From assembly GCA_963779485.1 (NCBI GenBank), contig CAVZYJ010000008.1, positions 310,001-374,000 on the forward strand: 64,000 nt of DNA, written 5' to 3'. The first letter of the stretch is position 1. Each line of letters opens with the position of its first letter. The stretch is from CAVVJA01 sp963779485. GTDB lineage: Bacteria > Actinomycetota > Actinomycetes > Mycobacteriales > Jatrophihabitantaceae. A program made the translations under genes and the position numbers. Positions 16,086 to 24,482 of the stretch are shown here, in pieces. The notes beneath the pieces were generated by a model that was not told the DNA's origin, searched no databases, and was given only the letters and a program-made list of their open reading frames with translations.

Positions 16086-16532
16086 ATGCCACAACCGACC
16101 ACGGTGCGCCCGCTCCGGATCGAGGACAAGCGTGGCTGGCGCCGCCTGTACCGGGCGTACGCCAAGTTCTATGAGGTGCAGGACGCTGACTTCGACATCG
16201 TCTGGTCCTGGCTCGTCGATCCCCACCACGTGCTGCGGGGTTTGATCGCCCTGCGCGACGGCCGGGCCATCGGGCTGGCCCACTACCGCGCCGTACCGCG
16301 CCCGCTGCACGGCGCCGTGGCCGGCTATCTCGACGACCTGTTCGTGGAGCCGGCCGCGCGGGGCTCCGAGGCCGCCGATGCGCTGATGGGCGCCCTGCAG
16401 AACATCGCGGCCTCGCACCGTTGGACCGAAGTCCGGTGGATCACCCGGAGCGACAACGCACGGGCGCGGGCGTTCTACGACCGGTACGCCCAGGCGACCG
16501 ACCTGATCACCTACCACATGCGCATCGAGTAA
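16086..16532 (+). CDS. GNAT-family N-acetyltransferase
   Basis: 148 residues covering one GNAT domain. It opens VRPLRIEDKRGWRRLYRAYAKFY, has the substrate-side strand VLRGLIALRDGRAIGLAHYR and the acetyl-CoA loop YLDDLFVEPAARGSEAADAL (motif A, Q/R-x-x-G/A reduced to ARGSEA). The closing helix is NARARAFYDRYAQ. It acetylates a small molecule or a protein terminus; the substrate is unknown. It is divergent from the cimA leader with only about 70 bases between, so the promoters overlap. Confidence 0.85.
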   Translation: MPQPTTVRPLRIEDKRGWRRLYRAYAKFYEVQDADFDIVWSWLVDPHHVLRGLIALRDGRAIGLAHYRAVPRPLHGAVAGYLDDLFVEPAARGSEAADALMGALQNIAASHRWTEVRWITRSDNARARAFYDRYAQATDLITYHMRIE

Positions 16533-16545
16533 TGCTCGCGGGACA

Positions 16546-17568
16546 CTAGGCCGAGGCGGCCTTCGCGAGCCGTTCGCCGATCTCGGCCGTGCCGCCCGGC
16601 GCGCGAGGATCGCGGGCGGCGAGGTCAGCCGCGACCGCGGCTTCCACGCGAGCCGCCGCCTCGGTCTCGCCGAGGTGATCGAGCAACATCGAGACGGAGA
16701 GCACGGCGGCCGTCGGATCGGCCTTGCCCTGCCCGGCGATGTCTGGCGCCGAGCCGTGCACCGGCTCGAACATCGACGGATGGCGGCGGGACGGATCGAC
16801 ATTGCCACTTGCGGCCAGGCCGATTCCGCCGGATATCGCGGCGGCGAGGTCGGTGATGATGTCGCCGAACAGGTTGTCGGTGACGATCACGTCGTAACGG
16901 CCGGGATCGGTGACCAGGTAGATCGTCGCCGCGTCGACGTGGTGGTAGGCGGTCGTCACATCGGGATACTCCGCAGCCACGTTCTGCACCGTGCGGGCCC
17001 ACAGATCACCGGCATAGACGAGGACATTGTTCTTGTGCACCAAGGTCAGGTGCTGGCGCGGACGGGAACGCGCGCGATCGAACGCGGCCCGAACGACGCG
17101 CTCCACGCCGAAGGCGGTGTTGATGCTGACCTCGGTCGCGAGTTCCTGCGGGGTGCCCTTGCGAATCACGCCGCCGTTGCCGACGTAGGGACCCTCGGTT
17201 CCCTCCCGGTAGACGACGAAATCGATCGCCGGCCGACCGGCGAGTGGCGTCGTCATGCCCGGGTAGAGCTTCGCCGGGCGAAGGTTCACGTAGTGGTCGA
17301 GTTCGAAGCGCAGCCGTAGCAGCAGGCCGCGCTCCAGGATCCCCGAGGGGACCGACGGGTCGCCGACCGCGCCGAGCAGGATCGCGTCGTGGCCGCGGAT
17401 CTCCTCGAGCACGCTGTCCGGGAGCACCTCGCCGGTCCGGTGCCATCGGGACGCGCCCAGGTCGTACTGCGTCGGATCCACGCCGGGCCGCACGGCAGTC
17501 AGCACGCGCAGGGCCTGCTCGGTGACTTCGACGCCGATGCCGTCACCCGGTATCACCGCAAGCTTCAC
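16546..17568 (-). CDS. leuB: 3-isopropylmalate dehydrogenase
   Basis: 340 residues. NAD-dependent oxidative decarboxylation of 3-isopropylmalate, the third step of leucine synthesis. Motifs: IPGDGIGVEV at the start, the substrate loop LLLRLRFELDHYVNLRPAKL, VVYREGTEGPYVGNGG, HKNNVLVYAGDLW, and the metal/NAD site VTDNLFGDIITDLAAAISGGIG. FEPVHGSAPDIAGQG completes the active site. Length and order are normal. It follows ilvC on the same strand after 20 bases and is probably in the ilvBNC-leuB operon, as in many actinobacteria. Confidence 0.95.
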   Translation of the reverse strand: MKLAVIPGDGIGVEVTEQALRVLTAVRPGVDPTQYDLGASRWHRTGEVLPDSVLEEIRGHDAILLGAVGDPSVPSGILERGLLLRLRFELDHYVNLRPAKLYPGMTTPLAGRPAIDFVVYREGTEGPYVGNGGVIRKGTPQELATEVSINTAFGVERVVRAAFDRARSRPRQHLTLVHKNNVLVYAGDLWARTVQNVAAEYPDVTTAYHHVDAATIYLVTDPGRYDVIVTDNLFGDIITDLAAAISGGIGLAASGNVDPSRRHPSMFEPVHGSAPDIAGQGKADPTAAVLSVSMLLDHLGETEAAARVEAAVAADLAARDPRAPGGTAEIGERLAKAASA

Positions 17569-17588
17569 GGCGTCAGCCTAGTGGGGTG

Positions 17589-18619
17589 TCAGCGGGCGGC
17601 CGTGCCCTCCGTGTAGTCGTCGTCGGTGGCAACCCAGCTCATGAGTCCGCGCAGCTTCCGCCCGACGTCCTCGATCGGGTGCTGCTCGCCCTTGGCCCGC
17701 AACGCGGCGAACTCGGGACCGCCCGCGTCCTGGTCGGCGATGAACCGAGCCGCGAACGATCCGTCCTGGATCTCACGCAGGATGGCCTGCATGTTCTCCT
17801 TGACGTGCGGGTCGATGACCCGTGGACCGGAGACGTAGTCGCCGTACTCGGCCGTGTCGGACACCGACCAGCGCTGCTTGGCGATACCGCCCTCGTACAT
17901 GAGGTCGACGATCAGCTTGAGCTCGTGCAGGCACTCGAAGTAGGCGATCTCGGGCGCGTAGCCGGCCTCGGTGAGCACCTCGAAGCCGTACATCACGAGC
18001 TGGGACGTGCCGCCGCAGAGCACGGCCTGCTCGCCGAACAGGTCGGTTTCCGTCTCCTCGGTGAACGTGGTCTTGATCGCACCGGCCCGGGCTCCCCCGA
18101 TCGCCTTCGCGTAGGACAGGGCCAGCTCGAAGGCCTGGCCGGAGGCATCCTGCTCGACGGCGACCAGCACCGGCACGCCCTTGCCGTCCACGAACTGGCG
18201 CCGTACGAGGTGGCCGGGACCCTTGGGAGCGACCATCGCGACGTCGACGTTGCCGGGAGGCTTGATGTAGCCGAAACGGATGTTGAAGCCGTGGCCGAAG
18301 AAGAGGGCGTCGCCGTCGTCAAGGTATGGCTCGATCGACTCGGTGTAGAGCTTGCGCTGCGCCGGGTCCGGCGCCAGCACCATGATCAGGTCCGCCTCTG
18401 CGAGAGGCCTCGGCCGGCGTGACGACGCGCAGCCCCTCGTCCTGCGGCCTTGGCCCGACTCTTGGAACTCTCGGGCAGTCCGACCCGGACGTCGACGCCG
18501 GAGTCGCGCAGGCTCAGCGCGTGGGCGTGGCCCTGGCTGCCGTAGCCGAGTACGGCCACGGTGCGGTCCTGCACGATCGACAGGTCGGCGTCGTCGTCGT
18601 AGTAGATCGAAACGGCCAT
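17589..18619 (-). CDS. ilvC: Ketol-acid reductoisomerase, frameshifted twice in this sequence
   Basis: NADPH- and Mg2+-dependent isomeroreductase of Val/Ile synthesis, about 342 residues when repaired. The N-terminus has the Rossmann loop VAVLGYGSQGHAHALSLRDS. The C-terminal knotted domain is intact (VAMVAPKGPGHLVRRQF, TETDLFGEQAVLCGG, YGFEVLTEAGYAPE). Between SKSRAKAA and EADLIMVLAPDPAQ the frame moves forward twice: near 18437-18440 (GG where one G restores DEGLRVVTPAE) and near 18397-18400 (TCTCGC where TCCGC restores EASAEADLIM). The length 1031 equals 3x343+2, so two inserted bases explain it. Such lesions in an essential biosynthetic operon suggest sequence error. Confidence 0.92.
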
Positions 18620-18661
18620 GAGCTGAGTTTTCCCTTTCGTGGATGGACGAATCAGCGCCGG

Positions 18662-19186
18662 CTAGGCGCTGCGATCGACGGACCGCAGGGCGGCCTGGGT
18701 CATCGACCGCGGACCTCGGCCGAGCGCGACCATGCCGGACTGCACCATCTCGCGGATACCGTACGGCTCCAACATCTTGAGCATGGCTTCGAGCTTGGGC
18801 GGCGGCCCCGTGACCTCGATGGTGAGCGCCTCCGGACCCACATCGACCACCTTGGCCTTGAACAGGTCGACGGTCTCGATCACGCCCCGCCGGGTGTGCT
18901 CGTCGGCGCGAACCTTGACGAGGAGCAGCTCGCGCTGCACCGCCTGGCTGTCCTCCAGCTCGACGATCTTCAGCACGTTGACGAGCTTGTTGAGCTGCTT
19001 CGTCACCTGTTCGAGGACGCTGCCCTCGACGCCGACGACGATGGTCATGCGGGATATCTCGGGATGTTCGGTCGGGCCGACCGCGAGTGACTCGATGTTG
19101 AATCCACGGCGGCTGAACAGTCCCGATACCCGGGCCAGGACGCCCGGCTTGTTCTCGACGAGCACGGACAGGGTGTGCCTGGTCAT
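18662..19186 (-). CDS. ilvN: Acetolactate synthase small (regulatory) subunit
   Basis: About 174 residues. The N-terminal ACT domain TLSVLVENKPGVLARVSGLF ... NIESLAVGPTEHPEISRMT binds valine and confers feedback control on IlvB. The C-terminal ALS_ss_C domain is also present (KVRADEHTRRGVIETVDLFK, AKVVDVGPEALTIEVTG). The start is ATG 19186, with GTG 19189 directly before it; both sit immediately after the ilvB stop (TGA-GTG-ATG), so translation is coupled. It is the normal second gene of ilvBNC. Confidence 0.95.
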   Translation of the reverse strand: MTRHTLSVLVENKPGVLARVSGLFSRRGFNIESLAVGPTEHPEISRMTIVVGVEGSVLEQVTKQLNKLVNVLKIVELEDSQAVQRELLLVKVRADEHTRRGVIETVDLFKAKVVDVGPEALTIEVTGPPPKLEAMLKMLEPYGIREMVQSGMVALGRGPRSMTQAALRSVDRSA

Positions 19187-19189
19187 CAC

Positions 19190-20996
19190 TCAGCCCTCGC
19201 TGTCGAACACCGGACGGATGCCGCGCGCGGCGATGATGTCGTCGTTGCTCGTGCCGGCGGCCACCATCGGCCAGACCATCGCGTCCTTGCCGACCATGAA
19301 GTCGACGACGACCGGTTGGTCGTCGATGGACATGGCCTTTTCGATCGTCGCGTCGACCTCCGACTTGGTTTCGCAGCGCAGCCCGACGCAGCCCAGCGCC
19401 TCGGCCAACCGGACGAAGTCCGGCACCGGATGCTTGACCTTGCTGGTCGCCGCGGCCGGCGCGGGCCGATGCGTGCCAAGATTGGTATTGGAGTATCGCT
19501 CTGCGTAGAACAGGGTTTGCCACTGCCGAACCATGCCCAGGTTGCCGTTGTTGATCACGGCGACCTTGATCGGGATTCCCTCGATGGCGCAGGTAGCCAG
19601 CTCCTGGTTGGTCATCTGGAAGCAGCCGTCGCCGTCGATGGTCCACACCAGGGTGTCCGGCCGTCCGACCTTGGCGCCCATCGCCGCCGGCACGGCGTAC
19701 CCCATCGTTCCGGCGCCACCGGAGTTCAGCCACTTGCCGGGCTTCTCGTACGAGATGAACTGCGAGGCCCACATCTGGTGCTGCCCGACCCCGGCGACAT
19801 AGATCGCATCCGGAGCCCCCCACCTGGCCGATGCGTTCGATGACGTACTGCGGAGCGAGGCTGCCGTCGGTGGGCTCGTCGTAGCCGAGCGGATAGGTCT
19901 TGCGCCACTGGTCGAGCTGCGCCCACCAGCCGGTGAGGTCAGCTCGTCGCCCGGCGGCGAACTCGGCCTGCACGGCCGGGATGAGCTCGGCGAGCACTTC
20001 ACGCACGTCGCCCACGATCGGCACGTCGGCCGTGCGGTTCTTGCCGATCTCGGCCGGATCGATGTCCGCGTGGATCACGGCCGCGTGCGGTGCGAACGTG
20101 TCGAGCCGACCGGTGACCCGGTCGTCGAAGCGGGTGCCGAGCGCGATCAGCAGGTCGGCCTTCTGCAGGGACGTCACCGCCGTTACGCAGCCGTGCATGC
20201 CCGGCATGCCGAGATGCTGGCGATGGCTGTCCGGAAACGCGCCACGGGCCATCAGCGTGGTCACGACCGGAATGCCGGTGAGCTCGGCCAACCGGCGCAG
20301 CCCATCGGTCGCATGGGCGCGGACCACGCCGCCACCGATGTAGAGGACCGGGCGCTTGGCCTCGGCGATCAGCCGCGCTGCCTCCCGGACCTGCTTGCCG
20401 TGCGGGCGGATCACCGGTCGATACCCGGGCAGCTCCAGCTTGGGTGGCCAGACGAACGGCGCGCGCTCTTGCAGCACGTCCTTCGGCAGGTCGACCAGCA
20501 CTGGTCCGGGACGGCCGGTGCCAGCCAGATGGAACGCTTCCGCGATGGCCTGCGGCACTTCGGCGGCGGATTGCACCAGGAAGTTGTGCTTGGTGATCGG
20601 CAGCGTGATTCCGGAGATGTCCGCCTCCTGGAAGGCGTCCGTGCCGATGAAGGCGCGCCCGACCTGCCCGGTGATGGCCACTAACGGGACCGAGTCCATG
20701 TACGCGTCGGCGATCGGAGTGACGAGGTTGGTCGCTCCGGGCCCGGACGTCGCCATGCAGACGCCGACCTTGCCGGTCGCCTGCGCGTACCCCTCCGCCG
20801 CGTGCCCTGCGCCCTGCTCGTGGCGGACCAGGATGTGGCGCACTCTCGTGGAGTCGTAGAGGGGGTCGTACGCGGGGAGGATCGCTCCCCCAGGGATCCC
20901 GAACACGACGGTCGCCCCGACTTCCTCGAGGGACCGGACGAGCGCCTGGGCGCCGGTAAGGGTGGCTCCGGGCGGTGGGCTGCTCGGTGCGGCCAT
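19190..20996 (-). CDS. ilvB: Acetolactate synthase large subunit, frameshifted in this sequence
   Basis: ThDP- and FAD-dependent condensation of two pyruvates, or pyruvate with 2-oxobutyrate, the common first step to Val/Leu/Ile; about 601 residues when repaired. N-terminal ThDP-pyrimidine domain: VVFGIPGGAILPAYDPLY and HEQGAGHAAEGYAQATGKVG with the catalytic Glu. C-terminal domain: GDGCFQMTNQELAT with the GDG..N ThDP-Mg motif. The frame breaks at a run of six C at about 19817-19822 between ERIGQVGG and APDAIYVAGVG; deleting one base restores it (1807 = 3x602+1). I chose ATG 20996 (MAAPSSPPPG); the leader region upstream is regulatory, not coding. Confidence 0.93.
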
Positions 20997-21065
20997 CGGG
21001 TCCTTCTTTCTCGCGGTGCACGGTTCGGTGCGGCGGCTCGGGTTCGGACTGCTCGGACATGCAAC

Positions 21066-21095
21066 AAAAAACCCCTCGTGCTGTTGCACGAAGGG
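21066..21095 (-). terminator. Attenuator terminator of ilvB
   Basis: Minus strand CCCTTCGTGC/GCACGAGGGG (10 bp, one T-G pair) with loop AACA, followed at once by six T (21071-21066). It is a textbook intrinsic terminator located about 70 bases before the ilvB ATG. Confidence 0.9.
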
Positions 21096-21097
21096 CT

Positions 21098-21135
21098 AGC
21101 GCGTCGGTAGAGGCCGGAGCCTCACTCGACGCGCT
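21098..21135 (-). promoter_or_regulatory. Pause/antiterminator stems of the ilvB leader
   Basis: AGCGCGTCG (21135-21127) pairs with CGACGCGCT (21106-21098), enclosing a small GAGGC/GCCTC hairpin. The upstream arm lies within the last codons of the leader peptide, so a stalled ribosome would mask it and change folding of the terminator. Confidence 0.65.
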
Positions 21136-21160
21136 GATCGATGAGTACGAGCTGCCGCAC
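21122..21160 (-). CDS. ilvB leader peptide MRQLVLIDQRVE
   Basis: A GTG-started 12-codon frame with Leu-Val-Leu-Ile at positions 4-7, so it senses all three branched-chain amino acids. That is appropriate for the enzyme common to all three pathways, in contrast to the Val/Ile-only peptide before cimA. No Shine-Dalgarno is seen; the -10 box ends 9 bases upstream, so initiation is probably leaderless or nearly so. Similar leader peptides are known before ilvB in other actinobacteria. Confidence 0.75.
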   Translation of the reverse strand: MRQLVLIDQRVE

Positions 21161-21169
21161 GAAGTGGAG

Positions 21170-21197
21170 GTTACACGTGGGCCCGCATCCGGATCAA
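21170..21197 (-). promoter_or_regulatory. Predicted promoter of the ilvB leader
   Basis: Minus strand TTGATC (21197-21192), 16 bases, TGTAAC (21175-21170). It is placed right before the leader peptide start. Confidence 0.5.
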
Positions 21198-21222
21198 CCG
21201 ACCCCGTTGACTCACCTCGGTC

Positions 21223-21270
21223 GTGATCTTGACCTTTGCTGCCCTATAGCGACAACAAGTCCAAGATCAC
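21223..21270. repeat. Dispersed palindromic repeat, copy A
   Basis: The left arm GTGATCTTGACCTTT and the exact family right arm AAGTCCAAGATCAC (21257-21270) flank a loop of about 19 bases. It lies between the ilvB promoter and the end of ilvD, both on the minus strand. It can fold into a long hairpin and may end ilvD transcription. Confidence 0.75.
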
Positions 21271-21335
21271 CGGTAGGAAGCCGGCCGGAAGCGAGTGAAG
21301 AGCTGGACGGGAGGGAGTCGAGGTGCCGGGTGCGA

Positions 21336-23054
21336 TCAGTCGCAGACGGCGCCGTGCGCGGCCGAGCCGACGAGCCGGGCGTACTTGCCGAGCACTCCGT
21401 AGTCGAAGCGCGGAGGCAGCGGCTTCCACGCCGCCCGGCGGCGCTCCAGCTCGGCCGGGTCAACGTCCAGATCCAGCGTGCGGGCAGCCATGTCGAGCCG
21501 GACGACATCGCCGTCCTCGACCAGCGCGATCGGCCCGGCGACCGCGGCCTCCGGCGCCACGTGGCCAATGCACAGGCCCGTGGTGCCACCGGAGAAGCGC
21601 CCGTCGGTCAGCAACAGAACGTCCTGGCCGAGCCCGGCGCCCTTGATCGCGCCGGTCACGGCGAGCATCTCGCGCATGCCCGGGCCACCCTTGGGACCTT
21701 CCCAGCGGATGACCACGACGTCGCCGTGGCGGAGCGTTCCGGCGGTGACCGCATCCATGGCGCCTTGCTCGCCATCGAAGACGCGAGCGGGTCCGACCCA
21801 GGTCTCGGAATCGAAGCCGGCGCTTTTGACGACCGCCCCCTCCGGGGCGAGCGAGCCGCGCAGGATGGACAGCCCACCGGTTCGGTGCAGCGGGTCGGAC
21901 ATCGCGTGGATGATCTTTCCGTCCGGATCCGGCGGGGCGATGTCCTTCAGGTTCTCGGCCATGGTTCGCCCAGTCACGGTCAACACGTCACCGTGCAGCA
22001 GGCCCGCGTCGAGCAGCGCCTTCATGACGACCGGCACACCGCCGATGCCGTCGATGTCGGTCATCACGTAGCGCCCGAACGGCTTCACGTCGGCCAGGTG
22101 GGGCACCCGGTCGCTGATCCGGTTGAAGTCGTCGAGGTCGAGATCGACCTTGGCCTCGTGGGCAATGGCCATCAGGTGCAACACGGCATTCGTCGATCCG
22201 GCGAGCGCCATGACGACCGTGATGGCGTTCTCGAACGCCTCCTTGGTCAGGATCGAGCGGGCGGTGATGCCGGCATCGACGAGACGCACGGCGGCCTCAC
22301 CGGATCGCTCGGCGTACGCGTCGCGACGGGAGTCGGGGGCCGGCGGCGCGGCCGACCCGGGAAGCGACATGCCCAGTGCCTCGGCCGCGGACGCCATCGT
22401 GTTGGCGGTGTACATGCCACCGCACGCACCCTCACCTGGGCAGATCGCCTTCTCGATCGCGATCACGTCGTCCGTGGTGATCTTTCCGGCGAGGCAGGCG
22501 CCGACGGCCTCGAACGCGTCGATGATCGTCACGTCACGGTCGCCGAGGCGTCCCGGCAACGTCGACCCGGCGTACAGGAAGACGGCCGCAACGTCGAGCC
22601 GCGCCGCAGCCATCAGCATGCCGGGCAGCGACTTGTCACAGCCGGCGAGGAGCACGGCCCCGTCGAGCTGCTCCGCGTGGAAGACCGTCTCCACCGAGTC
22701 GGCGATGACCTCGCGGGAGACCAGCGAGTAGTGCATCCCGTCGTGGCCCATCGAGATGCCGTCCGATACGGAGATCGTGCCGAATTCCAGGGGAAACCCG
22801 TCCGCGCCGCGCACCCCCACCTTGGCCCGCTTGGCCAGCCGGGCGAGGGAGAGATTGCACGGCGTGATCTCGTTCCAGGACGAGGCGACGCCGATCTGCG
22901 GCTTGCGCCAATCGTCGTCGCCCATCCCGACCGCTCGTAGCATGCCCCGGGCCGGCGCGCGCTCGATGCCGTCGGTGACGATTCCGCTGTGCGGCTTGCG
23001 GTGGTGATGCGGCGTTCCGGTCGACCTGGCATCGGCCGATTGCTCGGTACTCAC
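21336..23054 (-). CDS. ilvD: Dihydroxy-acid dehydratase
   Basis: 572 residues; dehydrates the 2,3-dihydroxy acids to the 2-oxo acids of Val and Ile (and Leu precursor). Fe-S ligands are visible: EITPCNLSLARL, LAGCDKSLPGMLM (signature 1) and CPGEGACGGMYTANTM. Signature 2 is LLTDGRFSGGTTGLCIGH. Length and motif order are normal. The start is GTG 23054, seven bases after a -10-like element, so translation is probably leaderless. It is a separate transcript from ilvBNC but on the same strand. Confidence 0.95.
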   Translation of the reverse strand: MSTEQSADARSTGTPHHHRKPHSGIVTDGIERAPARGMLRAVGMGDDDWRKPQIGVASSWNEITPCNLSLARLAKRAKVGVRGADGFPLEFGTISVSDGISMGHDGMHYSLVSREVIADSVETVFHAEQLDGAVLLAGCDKSLPGMLMAAARLDVAAVFLYAGSTLPGRLGDRDVTIIDAFEAVGACLAGKITTDDVIAIEKAICPGEGACGGMYTANTMASAAEALGMSLPGSAAPPAPDSRRDAYAERSGEAAVRLVDAGITARSILTKEAFENAITVVMALAGSTNAVLHLMAIAHEAKVDLDLDDFNRISDRVPHLADVKPFGRYVMTDIDGIGGVPVVMKALLDAGLLHGDVLTVTGRTMAENLKDIAPPDPDGKIIHAMSDPLHRTGGLSILRGSLAPEGAVVKSAGFDSETWVGPARVFDGEQGAMDAVTAGTLRHGDVVVIRWEGPKGGPGMREMLAVTGAIKGAGLGQDVLLLTDGRFSGGTTGLCIGHVAPEAAVAGPIALVEDGDVVRLDMAARTLDLDVDPAELERRRAAWKPLPPRFDYGVLGKYARLVGSAAHGAVCD

Positions 23055-23061
23055 GCCGTGA

Positions 23062-23078
23062 ACCCTACGACGTAGGGT
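23062..23078. promoter_or_regulatory. Symmetric bidirectional promoter palindrome
   Basis: ACCCTACG-A-CGTAGGGT is a perfect 8-bp inverted repeat around one base. Each arm ends in a TAGGGT (TAnnnT) -10-like hexamer facing outward. Exactly seven bases separate each hexamer from a GTG: 23054 for ilvD on the minus strand and 23086 for the PH-domain gene on the plus strand. The geometry suits two leaderless transcripts fired from one symmetric site; an operator is the alternative. Confidence 0.6.
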
Positions 23079-23085
23079 GCATGTC

Positions 23086-23493
23086 GTGACCGCCCCATCG
23101 GGCCGCGCCGTGTTCCGCTTGCCCCGCTCGGCATACCTCGCGGTGCTGTTCCTGGCTCTCGCGGTGACCGCGCTGGTGCAACACCCGATCCTGCTCGTTG
23201 CCTATGTCGTACCAATCCTGGCGATCATGTTCATCGCCCGCACCGCGACGATCGTCGACGCGAGCGGGATCACGGTGCGCGCCCTGCTGGGTTCCCGGCA
23301 CCTCGACTGGGGCGCGGTCCGCGGCATCTCGGTGACCGGTCGCAACGTCTACGCCGTGACCGAGCGAGGTGGGGTCCGGCTGCCCTGCGTGCGCATCGCC
23401 GACCTGGCCGCGGTGGCCGCGGTGAGTGGCGGCCGGTTGCCCGACCTGCCCGAGGCCACACCGAAATACGCGCCCTCGCGACGACGCCGGTGA
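23086..23493 (+). CDS. Small membrane protein with PH-like domain
   Basis: About 135 residues. Two N-terminal TM helices (YLAVLFLALAVTALVQ and ILLVAYVVPILAIMFIA) are followed by a bacterial PH-like beta domain (ATIVDASGITVRALLGSRHLDWGAVRGISVTGRN, then YAVTERGGVRLPCVRI). This is a widespread actinobacterial family of unknown function, often near branched-chain synthesis genes. GTG 23086 is preferred because of the symmetric promoter spacing; GTG 23077 in frame is the alternative and would lie inside the palindrome. The basic C-terminus is cytosolic. Confidence 0.8.
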   Translation: MTAPSGRAVFRLPRSAYLAVLFLALAVTALVQHPILLVAYVVPILAIMFIARTATIVDASGITVRALLGSRHLDWGAVRGISVTGRNVYAVTERGGVRLPCVRIADLAAVAAVSGGRLPDLPEATPKYAPSRRRR

Positions 23494-23507
23494 CCGGTCG
23501 CGTCGAG

Positions 23508-24419
23508 TCAGTAGCCGTCGCTGACCACATTGCGCAGCGGCTCGCCGGTGACGAATCGGCTCACCTGGTCGCGGACGAGTCGATAGGCCCGATCGGCCCA
23601 GCCCGGGGTGCCACCTCCGACGTGCGGGGTGATCAGCACACCCGGAGCCGTCCAGAGTGGGTGGTCAGTCGGAAGCGGCTCGGGCTCGGTGACGTCGAGA
23701 TACGCGCGCAGTCGCTCGGCCTGCAGTTCGGCAACCAGAGCGGTGGTTTCGACGATCCGACCTCGGGCAACGTTGACCAGCACCGCCCCGTCCGGCATGC
23801 CGGCCAGGAATGTGGCGTCGACCAGCCCCCGGGTCTGGGCCGTCAGCGGCAGCGCGACCACGACGACGTCGTGCCCGGCCAGAAGCTGCGGCAAGGCCGA
23901 CATCGGCTCGACGCCCGGGCGCTGACGCCGCGCCAGCAGGGTCACCTCGGCGTCCAGCAGGCGAACGACGTCCGCGACCCGCTGCCCGATGTCGCCCGCG
24001 CCGAGAATCAGCACCCGCAGCCCGTCGAGGCTATGCACCCGGGTCGGCCGCCACACCCGATCGCGCTGCTGCCCGACGAAGCGCGGCAGCTCCCGCAACA
24101 CCGCGAGCAGTCCGGCCACCGCCAGCTCCGCGGTCGGGGCCCCATGGACGCCGCGGCCGCTACAGAGCAGCACGCCGGACGGAACCACCGGCAGCCACGA
24201 CTCGACGCCGGCCGACAGCAGCTGGATAACCGCGAGCCGGGGCATGCGGGCCAGCACTTCTGAAGTCATCGTCGCCCCGCCGTACGCGCCGACGAGGAAC
24301 TCGACCCGGTCGATGCCAGCCGGCGGTTCGCCCGTTCCGTCCCAGACGACAACGTCGACCTCGGGCAGCCCACCGACCAGCTCCGTCGCCTGATCGTCGG
24401 GCAAGCAGATCGTCTTCAC
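23508..24419 (-). CDS. D-isomer-specific 2-hydroxyacid dehydrogenase
   Basis: 303 residues; NAD(P)-dependent reduction of a 2-oxo acid. The Rossmann domain GLRVLILGAGDIGQRVADVV sits at about 140-160. The catalytic residues are in place: Arg in NVARGRIV, Glu in DVTEPEPLPTDHPLW and His in LITPHVGGGTP. It lacks the C-terminal ACT or intervening domains of SerA and is much shorter, so it is not phosphoglycerate dehydrogenase; hydroxypyruvate/glyoxylate reductase is a better guess. I chose GTG 24419 at the domain start; the frame stays open far upstream but that part is antisense to the next gene. Confidence 0.88.
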   Translation of the reverse strand: MKTICLPDDQATELVGGLPEVDVVVWDGTGEPPAGIDRVEFLVGAYGGATMTSEVLARMPRLAVIQLLSAGVESWLPVVPSGVLLCSGRGVHGAPTAELAVAGLLAVLRELPRFVGQQRDRVWRPTRVHSLDGLRVLILGAGDIGQRVADVVRLLDAEVTLLARRQRPGVEPMSALPQLLAGHDVVVVALPLTAQTRGLVDATFLAGMPDGAVLVNVARGRIVETTALVAELQAERLRAYLDVTEPEPLPTDHPLWTAPGVLITPHVGGGTPGWADRAYRLVRDQVSRFVTGEPLRNVVSDGY

Positions 24420-24482
24420 GGGACAGACACTAGAGCGGCCCGAGCCCAGACGTCGCACAGCAATAGCGGGCAGACTGATCGG

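Noticed and set aside
17589..21089. A 1166-residue continuous frame that looks like an IlvB-IlvC fusion
   Set aside because: Only the two ends read as real protein; the middle is antisense-like phase through ilvN. It results from the insertions in ilvB and ilvC.
21141..22940. Long plus-strand frame of 599 codons
   Set aside because: It lies opposite ilvD, is rich in His/Arg/Gly as expected of antisense GC-rich DNA, and has no motif.
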